Assembly: GCA_016282135.1 (NCBI GenBank)
Contig: JAEEKA010000090.1
Span: 1 to 35,186, forward strand
From: Oscillospiraceae bacterium
Lineage (GTDB): Bacteria; Bacillota; Clostridia; Oscillospirales; Oscillospiraceae
Length of the DNA stretch: 35,186 nt
Reading direction: 5' to 3'
Of the stretch, positions 15,565 to 22,792 are shown one piece after another. How positions within the stretch are numbered: the stretch's first letter is position 1; each line of letters begins with the position of its first letter. The position numbers were made by a program, and so were the translations under genes. The notes beneath the pieces were generated by a model. It had not been told where the DNA came from, ran no database searches, and saw only the letters and a program-made list of their open reading frames with translations.

Positions 15565-16257
15565 ATGGCCTTAATCGCCCGGGCCCAGGCCGGGGACAAG
15601 GCCGCTCTGGAACAGCTTTTGACGGAAAACACCGGCCTGATCCGGGCGGTGGCCCGGCGGTACTGGGGCCGGGGCGTGGAGGCGGAGGATCTGTTTCAAC
15701 TGGGGAGCCTGGGCTTTTTGAAGGCGGTGGCGGGCTTCGATCTGGGCTTCGGCACCCGGTTTTCCACCTATGCCGTGCCGAAAATCGCCGGGGAGATTCG
15801 CCGTTTTCTCCGGGACGACGGTACAGTCAAGGTGAGCCGCACCCTGAAGGAGCGGGCCGTCGCAATTCACCAGGCCCGGGATCGGCTGGGCAAGACCCTG
15901 GGCCGGGAGCCCGTCCTGTCGGAGCTGGCAGAGGCCCTGGATCTGACGGCGGAGGAGATTGCCGAGGCGGAGACTGCCGCCGACCCCGTGGCATCCATCC
16001 AGCAGCCGGCGGGGGAGGGGGGCCTGACCCTGGAAGCCGTTCTCTCCGACAGCCCCATGGAGGAGCGGCTGGTGGAGCGTCTGGCCCTGCACCAGGCCCT
16101 GGACCGCCTCCCGGAGCGGGACGCGAAGGTCATCGCTCTGCGGTACTTTCACGGCCTCACCCAGGAGCGCACCGCCAGAATCATCGGCGTCTCCCAGGTG
16201 CAGGTGAGCCGGATCGAGAAGAAAGCCTTGGCCCATTTGCGGGAGCTGCTCGAATAA
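15565..16257 (+). CDS. sigF: RNA polymerase sigma-F factor (SpoIIAC)
   Basis: This forespore-specific sigma-70-family factor is held by SpoIIAB. About 230 residues from MALIARAQAGDKAALEQLL cover region 2 (YWGRGVEAEDLFQLGSLGFL, FGTRFSTYAVPKIAGEIRRF, RDDGTVKVSRTLKE), region 3 and region 4 (DRLPERDAKVIALRYFHGL, then GVSQVQVSRIEKKAL). The true start is uncertain. The ATG at 15565 leaves the N-terminus a few residues short of the family and has only a weak ribosome site. A GTG at 15202 in the same frame, 7 bases after the spoIIAB stop, would add 121 repeat-encoded residues. A strong terminator follows the stop. Confidence 0.9.
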   Translation: MALIARAQAGDKAALEQLLTENTGLIRAVARRYWGRGVEAEDLFQLGSLGFLKAVAGFDLGFGTRFSTYAVPKIAGEIRRFLRDDGTVKVSRTLKERAVAIHQARDRLGKTLGREPVLSELAEALDLTAEEIAEAETAADPVASIQQPAGEGGLTLEAVLSDSPMEERLVERLALHQALDRLPERDAKVIALRYFHGLTQERTARIIGVSQVQVSRIEKKALAHLRELLE

Positions 16258-16260
16258 CGA

Positions 16261-16290
16261 AAAGCGCTGTGCCGCGGCACAGCGCTTTTT
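16261..16290. terminator. Terminator shared by sigF and ychF
   Basis: AAAGCGCTGTGCC pairs perfectly with its complement around a GCG-type tight turn and ends in TTTTT on the + strand, with A-rich sequence on the other side. It lies between convergent genes. Confidence 0.92.
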
Positions 16291-16298
16291 CAAAAACA

Positions 16299-17372
16299 TT
16301 ACACGTTAAACAGGAAATTCACAATGTCTCCGTCCTGCATAACGTACTCCTTGCCCTCCAGCCGGAACAGGCCCTTGGCCTTGGCGTTGGCCATGGTGCC
16401 GCAGGCCTTCAGATCCTCAAAGGCTACCACCTCGGCCCGGATGAAGCCTCGCTCGATGTCGGAGTGAATCTTGCCGGCGGCCCGGGGGGCCTTCGTGCCC
16501 CGGGTGATGGTCCAGGCGTGGACGTCGTCGGGGCCGGCGGTGAGGAAGGAGATATAGCCCAGCAGCTCGTAGGAGGTCTTGATGAGCCGGTCCAGGCCCC
16601 GCTCTGTGAGCCCCAGCTCCTCCATGAACATCTGGGCGTCCTCAGGCTCCATGTCCATGATGTCCTCCTCGAACTTGGCGGCCACGGGCAGCACAGCGGC
16701 TCCCTGCTCGGCGGCCAGAGCGGAGAGGGCCTGGAACTGGGCGTTGTTCCGGTAGTCGGCCATGCCGTCCTCGTCCAGGTTGGCGGCGTAAATCACGGGC
16801 TTGGTGGAGAGCAGTCCGCCGTCCTGGAGCATTTCCGCGTCCTCGTCCGTAAAGGCGAAGGTCCGGGCGGGCTGGCCCTCGGAGAGATGGGCCAGCAGGG
16901 CCTCGCAGGTGTCGGCCTCGTGCTTGTACTTTTTGTCGCCGCCCTTGAGGTTCTTTTTGGCCTTGTCCAGACGGCGCTCCACCACCTCGATGTCCGCCAG
17001 AATCAGCTCCAGCTCCAGGGTCTCGGCGTCAGAGCGGGCGTCGGCGGGCTCGGGGAAGAGATTGTCGTTGTTGAAGCAGCGGACCACGTGAACCAGCGCG
17101 TCTGTCTGCCGGATGTTTTGCAGCACGGAGTTGCCCCGGCCCTGGCCCTTGCTGACGCCGGCTACGTCCACAAAGTCGATGCTGGCGGGGGAGTACTTCT
17201 TGGGCTTGTAGTATTCTGCCAGCCAGTCCAGCCGCTCGTCCGGCACCTTGGCCTGGCCGATGTTCGCCTTGTTGGAGGCTCCGTACCCGCCGGTCTCCGC
17301 CTTGGAGCCGGTCAGCGCGTTATACAGCGTCGTCTTGCCCACGCCGGGCAGACCCACGATTCCTAATTTCAT
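16299..17372 (-). CDS. ychF: Redox-regulated ATPase YchF (OLA1 family)
   Basis: This 357-residue Obg-related P-loop protein hydrolyses ATP rather than GTP and associates with ribosomes. The P-loop GLPGVGKTTLYNALTG is at residues 7-22, DFVDVAG forms the G3 region, and AANLDEDG carries the N-x-x-E motif that replaces NKxD and explains the ATP preference of the family. The C-terminal TGS-like domain holds FLTAGPDDVHAWTI, IHSDIERGFIRAEV and the near-universal ending GKEYVMQDGDIVNFLFNV. AAGGAGATGTAAGGA precedes the start. It is a standalone conserved gene. Confidence 0.95.
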   Translation of the reverse strand: MKLGIVGLPGVGKTTLYNALTGSKAETGGYGASNKANIGQAKVPDERLDWLAEYYKPKKYSPASIDFVDVAGVSKGQGRGNSVLQNIRQTDALVHVVRCFNNDNLFPEPADARSDAETLELELILADIEVVERRLDKAKKNLKGGDKKYKHEADTCEALLAHLSEGQPARTFAFTDEDAEMLQDGGLLSTKPVIYAANLDEDGMADYRNNAQFQALSALAAEQGAAVLPVAAKFEEDIMDMEPEDAQMFMEELGLTERGLDRLIKTSYELLGYISFLTAGPDDVHAWTITRGTKAPRAAGKIHSDIERGFIRAEVVAFEDLKACGTMANAKAKGLFRLEGKEYVMQDGDIVNFLFNV

Positions 17373-17438
17373 TTTTCCTTACATCTCCTTAAAAATCCAG
17401 TATTTTCAAGGGTTTCCGGGCTACCCCCTGGTTTGCGT

Positions 17439-17800
17439 TTACGCACTTTTTACGCACTTTTGCGCTTTGGGGACGGAAACCGAAATCTGACAAATCTCGA
17501 ACTGCTGAATCGCCTTGTCCAGAGATTCGTCAGTAACATAAACACACCTGTCCATCGTTGTTTGAATGCTTGCGTGGCCAAGAAGCTTTTGCAGCACCTT
17601 GGGCTGCGTTCCGCTTTCTAAGGTGTTGCCGTGCTTGTCTTTGTACTTGGCTTCTTCAAGCCAATTTCGCGCTTCCGGAAGCGTCTTGAAGTATTTCCAC
17701 ATGACTTGCCAGACCGATCATGATATCTGGCGTGGAATGTACCGTCTTTTCGTTGATAAATGCCCTTTCCGCATTCCTTACCTTTCAGGTTTTTGCCCAT
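17439..17800 (-). pseudogene. Tyrosine integrase remnant (Tn916-type) with internal deletion and frameshift
   Basis: The N-terminal arm-binding domain is recognisable (MGKNLKGKECGKGIYQRKDG, then TFHARYHDRSGK). The frame then shifts to FKTLPEARNWLEEAKYKDKHG. This jumps directly to the C-terminal catalytic tail TQPKVLQKLLGHASIQTTMD and VTDESLDKAIQQFE. Roughly 250 central residues, including most of the catalytic core, are missing. The retained LGHASIQTTMDRCVYV has Cys in place of the catalytic Tyr at the usual D-R-Y-x-H position, though this alignment is mine. It follows the excisionase tail in the normal xis-int order. It cannot be active. Confidence 0.85.
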
Positions 17801-17824
17801 TTTGAGCCCCTTTCTCGGAACGAG

Positions 17825-17873
17825 AAAACGACCCTGCTGTAACGCTGATAGTGTAGCACAGCAGGGGCGTTTT
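17825..17873. terminator. Hairpin between xis and int remnants
   Basis: AAAACGACCCTGCTGT (17825-17840) pairs with ACAGCAGGGGCGTTTT (17858-17873) with one mismatch, and T-rich ends lie on both strands. It may be a terminator kept from the lost element. Confidence 0.6.
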
Positions 17874-17893
17874 TTCAAGACTGCGTTTTTAAA

Positions 17894-18050
17894 TTACCGG
17901 TTTCTTGCTGATAAAGGCCTCAAATTCCTTTCGCTTGATCAGCTTTTTGGTTCCCACAAAAAGGACGAACGTACATCCGGGGGTGCGCAGCATGTTGTCA
18001 ATCCGATTGATCCCGATGTTGCTGTACTCAGCGGCTTCCCGGATCGTTAA
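17894..18050 (-). pseudogene. Excisionase C-terminal fragment
   Basis: Leftward from the IS junction the frame reads LTIREAAEYSNIGINRIDN, then MLRTPGCTFVLFVGTKKLIK and RKEFEAFISKKPVI before a stop. This is the pattern of Tn916-family excisionases, small winged-helix DNA-bending proteins that direct integrase towards excision. The N-terminus is absent. It ends at about 18050, exactly where the IS3 transposase frame stops being family-like, so a deletion or recombination fused the IS to the xis gene. Only about 50 codons remain. Confidence 0.75.
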
Positions 18051-18460
18051 ACTCCGTAACATCGGTTACCCATTTCTGATTTGGCTTCTTTGCATTGAAG
18101 TCTCTTTCCAACAGATTAGGAGCGATCTCTCCAACCTCACCCTTGTAAGAATGATACTTCTTCATCCGCACTTTACTGCTGACGCCCATTTGCTTCATCA
18201 GTTTCATCACAAGTTTGTGATTGTAGTAAAAGCCTCGGTTTTTCAGCTCCTGCGTGACTCTCCTGTAACCGTATCTTCCCTTGTTCTCAGCCACAATCGA
18301 TTGAATTTTCTCTTTCAAATTGGCGTACTTGTCCGGTTCTTTCTGCTTCTTGGTATAGTAATAGTACATGCTGCGAGGGAGGCCGGCAACATCCAGCAAC
18401 AGCGACAGCTTGTGATCATGCCTCAGTTCCCATATTACTTTCGCTTTTTCTCTTGCCGTA
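18051..18460 (-). pseudogene. IS3-family transposase OrfB, 3' truncated
   Basis: In the -1 frame relative to orfA the sequence reads EKAKVIWELRHDHKLSLLL and DVAGLPRSMYYYYTKKQKEP. The HTH_21 segment (GRYGYRRVTQELKNRGFYYN, VMKLMKQMGVSSKVRMKKY) follows, and the frame ends at NQKWVTDVTEF. The first Asp of the DDE triad (VTDVTEF) is present, but the remaining core with the second Asp and Glu is gone. The frame then runs into excisionase sequence and stops. There is no active transposase. Confidence 0.85.
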
Positions 18461-18785
18461 CCCTCTCGGCAACCAAGGCATTCAATTTTTTTAGGTAGGC
18501 ATTCTCCGCTCTCAGCCGCTGTACCTCTGCCAACAGGTCTTCCTCCACCTCTGGCTTGAGCCGCTTCGGCGGTCGTCCTTTGCTGCCGCGGCCTCGTCGC
18601 TCTATGTACAGTCCTTCTGCCCCTTCCTCAAGGTAGATGCGTTCCCATGTTGCTACTCGCTTGTCGTCTCCAACTTCAAATTGCCGTGCAGCTTCTTTAT
18701 AACTAAGTTTCTCTTGCATCATCGTCTCTACGACTTTTTGCTTGAACTCTCCCGTGTATCTCTTGTTTGGTTTCCCTTTTGGCAT
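18435..18785 (-). CDS. IS3-family transposase OrfA
   Basis: This 116-residue helix-turn-helix protein contains RYTGEFKQKVVETMMQEKLS, YKEAARQFEVGDDKRVATWE, a basic GRGSKGRPPKR stretch and a C-terminal leucine-zipper-like coil (EEDLLAEVQRLRAENAYLKK). This matches OrfA of IS150-type elements, which binds the terminal repeats. An A-rich slippery run (GAGAAAAAGCG, around 18443) near its end lies where OrfAB fusion by -1 frameshifting normally occurs. The gene itself is intact, but the element is not. Confidence 0.88.
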   Translation of the reverse strand: MPKGKPNKRYTGEFKQKVVETMMQEKLSYKEAARQFEVGDDKRVATWERIYLEEGAEGLYIERRGRGSKGRPPKRLKPEVEEDLLAEVQRLRAENAYLKKLNALVAERVRQEKKRK

Positions 18786-18878
18786 AAAACATCACCCCAC
18801 TTGTTAGTAGTATATCATACTTGATCATACTTGTCTAACAAATGGGGTGCTGTTCAAAGCGCCCGACGGTTCTTTTTT

Positions 18879-21449
18879 TTATTTCTTTGCTTTCCGATAG
18901 GGGGTGTCCTCCAGCGGGAGCTGCTGGCGGAAACGGCCGTCCCAGCGGTAGTAGGCGTGGGCGCAGGCGGGGGCAGTTGGGATCATGCACAGCTCGCCGC
19001 AGCCCTTGGCGCCGAGAGAGACCGGCAGCTTGTCCTTTTCCTCCGGCTGGCAGAGGATGACCTCCAGCTCCGGGGCGGCGTCGGCCCGCATAAATCCGAT
19101 GGTGCCGATTTTGCTCTTGGGGTAGCCGTCCACGCATTCGAATTTCTCGGTGACGCCGTAGCCGATGCCCATGACCATGCCGCCCTCGATCTGGCCCTCC
19201 ACGGACTGGACGTTCACCGGGGTACCCACGTCGAAGGCGGAGATGGCCTTGGTGATCCTGCCCTCGTCGTTCAGGATGATGACCTGGGTGCCGTAGGAGT
19301 AGGAAATGTGACTGACCGGGTTTTCCTTGATGGCGCCCAGGGGGTCGGTCTTGGCGGAAAACTCGCCGAAGAACTCCTGCCCCTCAAGATCGGCAATCGT
19401 TTTGCCCCCATCCAGCGCCATTTTCAGCTTCTCGCCGACGCGCCGGGCCGCCTCGCCGGTCATGACTGTCTGGCGGGAGGCTGTGGAGGTGCCTGCGTCC
19501 GGGGTACGAACGGTGTCGGAGGGCTCGAAGACGAACAGCGCCGGGTCCAGCTCCGTCACATGACAGATTTCGGTCAGGACCATCTGACCGATGCCCTGGC
19601 CCATACAGGCGGCGGAGGTACGGATGTGGATCCTGCCGTCTTCCACCGAGAGCAGCACCCTGCCGATGTCCTTTTTGCCCATGCCGGTGCCGGAGTTCTT
19701 GAAGCCGCAGGCGATGCCCGCGTAGGGATGGGCGTAGTACTCCTCCTTCACCGCGTCCAGGCAGGCGGCCATGTTGGTGTTGGGGTCGGCGGTCTGTCCG
19801 TTGGGCAGAATGTCACCGGGCTTGATGGCGTTGCGGCGGCGGAACTCCCAGGGGTCGATGCCAACCATCTCCGCCAGCAGGTTGATGTTCATCTCGGTGG
19901 CGAAGCAGCTCTGGGTGACGCCGAAGCCCCGGAAGGCGCCGGAGACCACGTTGTTCGTATAGACCGACATGCCGAAGATATCGATGTTCTGGTAGTTATA
20001 GGGACCTGCCGCGTGAGTACAGGCACGGTGCAGCACCGGCCCGCCCAGACTGGCATAGGCGCCGGTGTCGGCGATGATGACGCCCTTCATGGCGGTGAGG
20101 ATGCCATTCTCGTCGCAGGCGGTGGTGAACTCCATCTCCATGGGGTGGCGCTTGACGTGGTAGTCCAGGGACTCCTGCCGGCTGTATTTCACCTTCACCG
20201 GGCGTTTGGTATACCAGGCCATCAGCGCGGCGTAGGGCTGAACGCTCATGTCCTCCTTGCCGCCGAAGCCGCCGCCTACCAGGGGGGCCCGGACGTGGAC
20301 CTTCTCCGGCGGAAGCCCCAGCATCTGGGCGCACTCCCGCTGCACATCGTAGATGGACTGGCTGGAGGTGTAGATCAGAAGCCCGTCCTCTCCCTCCGGG
20401 ATGGCAACCGCGCACTCCGGCTCCATAAAGCCGTGTTCCTGCCAGGAGGTTTTGTACTTGCGGGTCACCACGTATTTCGAGTTCTTGATGGCTTCGTCGG
20501 CGTTTCCCCGCACCAGATTCGCCCGGCTCATGACATTGCCGTCGGGATGGATCAGCGGAGCATCGCCTTTCAGCGCCTCGTAGGGGCTGGAAAGGGGCGT
20601 CAGCTCGGTATAATCCACCTGGATCAGGTCGCAAATCTCCTGCAGAGATTCCTGCTTCGTGGCGGCAACCACGGCCAGCACGTTGCCCACATACTTCGTG
20701 ATGTCACCCACCCCCATCATGACGTCCCAGTCCTGCTTGATGTGGCCGATTTTGTTGCAGGGCACGGCGTCCTTGGTGAGGATCTCCACGCAGTCCGGAT
20801 GCTGCAGCGCCTTGGACACATCGATGGCGTTGATCCTTGCCCGGGGATATCTGGAGTACAGCCCCTTGGCGTAGATCATGCCCTCCGGGTAGAGATCGTC
20901 TGCAAACAGGCCCGTGCCGTTGACCTTCTCCTTCGCGTCGATGCGCTGGGCGTGCTCATTCATGTGCAGGCTCTTGGGCTGCGGGGGGATTTCGGTTTTT
21001 TCCCGGAAGAAATCCGCCGCCATCAAAATGGCGTCCTCGATCTTCTTATAGCCGGTGCAGCGGCAGAGGTTGCCCCGGATCGCCTTCTTCACGTCGGCGC
21101 GGGTGGGGTTCAGATTCACATCCAGCAGGCTCTTGGCAGAAAGAATCATGCCCGGAATACAGAAGCCGCACTGCACCGCGCCGGCCTCGGCAAAGCAGTG
21201 CTCGTAGACCTTGATTTCCTCCGGGTCGATGCCCTCGACGGTGAGGACCTTTTTGCCTGCCAGCTTGCTCAGTGAGGTGACGCAGGCCTTGACCTTCTGT
21301 CCGTCCACCAACACGGTGCAGGTGCCGCACGCGCCCTCGGAGCAGCCGTCCTTGGCGGCGGTCAGGCGCAGATCGTCCCGCAGAAAGCGAAGCAGCTTTT
21401 TATCATGGGCGGACTCATAGTCCTTGCCGTTCACGTTGACAATGTACAT
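18879..21449 (-). CDS. Selenium-dependent-type xanthine dehydrogenase, fused 2Fe-2S and Mo subunits
   Basis: This 856-residue molybdenum hydroxylase is expected to oxidise purines (xanthine or hypoxanthine). Residues 1-150 form two 2Fe-2S domains with [22 protein letters not shown] and GNLCRCTGY. The rest is the molybdopterin domain with APLVGGGFGGKED, GAFRGFGVTQ, the TPDAGTSTASRQT segment and the GAKGCGELCMIPTAPA motif, whose Glu is the general base. This fusion and length match the selenium-dependent XDH subfamily (TIGR03311-like), which relies on labile selenium. Those species carry selD and yqeB, not visible here. AAAGGAG precedes the start. The FAD subunit gene lies directly upstream. 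The 3' end abuts the IS remnant but the C-terminus (LEDTPYRK) looks complete. Confidence 0.88.
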   Translation of the reverse strand: MYIVNVNGKDYESAHDKKLLRFLRDDLRLTAAKDGCSEGACGTCTVLVDGQKVKACVTSLSKLAGKKVLTVEGIDPEEIKVYEHCFAEAGAVQCGFCIPGMILSAKSLLDVNLNPTRADVKKAIRGNLCRCTGYKKIEDAILMAADFFREKTEIPPQPKSLHMNEHAQRIDAKEKVNGTGLFADDLYPEGMIYAKGLYSRYPRARINAIDVSKALQHPDCVEILTKDAVPCNKIGHIKQDWDVMMGVGDITKYVGNVLAVVAATKQESLQEICDLIQVDYTELTPLSSPYEALKGDAPLIHPDGNVMSRANLVRGNADEAIKNSKYVVTRKYKTSWQEHGFMEPECAVAIPEGEDGLLIYTSSQSIYDVQRECAQMLGLPPEKVHVRAPLVGGGFGGKEDMSVQPYAALMAWYTKRPVKVKYSRQESLDYHVKRHPMEMEFTTACDENGILTAMKGVIIADTGAYASLGGPVLHRACTHAAGPYNYQNIDIFGMSVYTNNVVSGAFRGFGVTQSCFATEMNINLLAEMVGIDPWEFRRRNAIKPGDILPNGQTADPNTNMAACLDAVKEEYYAHPYAGIACGFKNSGTGMGKKDIGRVLLSVEDGRIHIRTSAACMGQGIGQMVLTEICHVTELDPALFVFEPSDTVRTPDAGTSTASRQTVMTGEAARRVGEKLKMALDGGKTIADLEGQEFFGEFSAKTDPLGAIKENPVSHISYSYGTQVIILNDEGRITKAISAFDVGTPVNVQSVEGQIEGGMVMGIGYGVTEKFECVDGYPKSKIGTIGFMRADAAPELEVILCQPEEKDKLPVSLGAKGCGELCMIPTAPACAHAYYRWDGRFRQQLPLEDTPYRKAKK

Positions 21450-21470
21450 AGCGTTCTCCTTTTTACAAAC

Positions 21471-21499
21471 CAGCCGCAGGGTGGGGGGCCCCGCGGCTG
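21471..21499 (-). other. Intercistronic hairpin before the fused XDH gene
   Basis: CAGCCGC (21471-21477) pairs with GCGGCTG (21493-21499), extended by G/C pairs inside, in the 56-base gap between the FAD subunit stop and the XDH start. There is no T-run, so it is more likely an mRNA stability or partial attenuation element than a full terminator. Confidence 0.55.
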
Positions 21500-21505
21500 T
21501 GAAAA

Positions 21506-22324
21506 TCAGATGCCGAACTTCGCCAGGAACTCGCCCAGCAGATTCATGCAGACGGCCTTGCGGTATTCCGCGCTGACCCGGCCCCGGGTGAGGGTCATGT
21601 GCGCTTCATAGGCCTTCAGATAGTCGGCCTTAAGGGCCCTGGCCTCCGCAAGCGTCTTGCCGATCAGCATTTGCTCGACTTCCTTCCAGCGCAGGACGGT
21701 GTCGGCCACCGCGCCGAAGGCAGCGGCGATATTGGTGATTTTGCCGTCCTGTTCAGCAAAGACGCCGGCAAAGGATACCCGGGAGATGGCCAGCGCGTTT
21801 CTGCCGCCCACCTTCTCGTAGTAATAGTTCTCCAGGCCGCGCTTGGGCAGCAGGACCTCCGCGATCAGCTCATCGGAAGCCAGGTCCAGCTTCTTGCGGC
21901 CCAGATAGAATTTGTCCACGTCCACCAGGCGTTCTCCCCGCACGGACACCAGCCGCAGCTTGGCGTCGGCAACGAACTCAATCAGCACGGAGTCGGCCTT
22001 GGCGGAGCCGTTGCCCAGGTTGCCGCCAAAGGTGCCCGCGTTGCGAATGGCAGGCGCGGCGATCCGGGAGACCGCCTCCTTCATGAGGGGCGGCACCAGG
22101 TCGCTTGCCAATGCTTCGGTGAAGGTTACGGCGGCGCCGATGCGGACATATTCCCCGTCCACAGTGATTTGCCGCAGCTCAGGCAGCTTGCCAAGGAACA
22201 GGTAGCTGACGTTTTCGCGGTTTTCCACCATAAGGTCCGTGCCGCCGGCATAGGGGACCAGGTCCCGGGTCGCGCGGAGCTCCAGGGCCTCCTGCAGCGT
22301 CTTGGGTACGAATCCGTTTACCAT
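21506..22324 (-). CDS. Molybdenum hydroxylase FAD-binding subunit
   Basis: This 272-residue FAD subunit passes electrons from the iron-sulfur subunit to NAD+ or another acceptor. FAD motifs of the family are present: VPYAGGTDLMVENREN (PxxGGTDL type) and IRNAGTFGGNLGNGSAKADS, where the second flavin loop binds. The C-terminal CO_dh_flav_C region (NALAISRVSFAGVFAEQDG) is also present. The start ATG lies inside the last codons of the 2Fe-2S gene (7-base overlap), indicating coupled synthesis. It could serve both the three-subunit hydroxylase and the fused XDH, which lacks its own FAD domain. Confidence 0.92.
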   Translation of the reverse strand: MVNGFVPKTLQEALELRATRDLVPYAGGTDLMVENRENVSYLFLGKLPELRQITVDGEYVRIGAAVTFTEALASDLVPPLMKEAVSRIAAPAIRNAGTFGGNLGNGSAKADSVLIEFVADAKLRLVSVRGERLVDVDKFYLGRKKLDLASDELIAEVLLPKRGLENYYYEKVGGRNALAISRVSFAGVFAEQDGKITNIAAAFGAVADTVLRWKEVEQMLIGKTLAEARALKADYLKAYEAHMTLTRGRVSAEYRKAVCMNLLGEFLAKFGI

Positions 22325-22791
22325 AGTCCGTTTGCCTCCTTTGCAGCGTTGTTCACAGCGTTCACAATGGCGTTATAGCCGGTGCAGCGGCACAGGTTGC
22401 CGGACAGACCCTCACGGATCTCCGCCTCGCTGGGGTGGGGATTCTTCGCCAGAACGGATTCCGCCGCCAGCACCATGCCGGGAATGCAGAAGCCGCACTG
22501 CACTGCAGAGAGCTCGCTGAAGGCCTTGCTCAGGGCCGCGAAGCGTTCGGTCTCCCGGTAGCCCTCCAAAGTGAGGACGCTCGCGCCCTCCACCGCGCCC
22601 ATGGCGACGCAGCAGGAGTTGATCAGCCTGCCGTCGATCAGCACGGAGCAGGCGCCGCACTCGCCCTCCTTGCAGCCGCACTTGACGCTCTTGCAGCCAA
22701 AGCAGTCCCGCAGAACGTCCAGCAGTCGGTCTGTGGCGGCGCCCTCATAGGCAACCTCCCCGCCGTTGAGAATGAACTTGATCGCATCCAT
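22318..22791 (-). CDS. Molybdenum hydroxylase 2Fe-2S subunit
   Basis: This 157-residue electron-transfer subunit has two 2Fe-2S clusters. The plant-ferredoxin-type N-terminal cluster motif is [18 protein letters not shown], and the second four-helix cluster domain has [17 protein letters not shown] and [16 protein letters not shown]. The start ATG is one base after the stop of the Mo subunit gene, and the stop overlaps the FAD subunit gene. The gene order Mo, FeS, FAD matches other clostridial purine or nicotinate-type hydroxylases. Confidence 0.93.
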   Translation of the reverse strand: MDAIKFILNGGEVAYEGAATDRLLDVLRDCFGCKSVKCGCKEGECGACSVLIDGRLINSCCVAMGAVEGASVLTLEGYRETERFAALSKAFSELSAVQCGFCIPGMVLAAESVLAKNPHPSEAEIREGLSGNLCRCTGYNAIVNAVNNAAKEANGLW

Positions 22792-22792
22792 C

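Larger units (their letters stand above)
18050..18856 (-). mobile_element. Truncated IS3-family (IS150-group) insertion sequence
   Basis: The left end is intact: reading leftward from 18856 the element begins TGAACAGCACCCCATTTG, followed by TTAGACA, a typical IS150-group terminal repeat. It contains orfA and the first part of orfB. The right half, including the other terminal repeat and most of the catalytic domain, is missing and replaced by excisionase sequence at about 18050. It lies 22 bases beyond the 3' end of the xanthine dehydrogenase gene, which looks undamaged. Confidence 0.85.

Noticed and set aside
17439-17800. Functional integrase gene
   Set aside because: A frameshift and loss of about 250 central residues remove the catalytic core.
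18831-21275. Very long open frame opposite the fused xanthine dehydrogenase gene (and similar ones opposite rqcH, the 891-residue gene and the Mo subunit gene)
   Set aside because: The opposite strand encodes clear enzyme motifs. The frame is a GC-rich third-position shadow with no family similarity.
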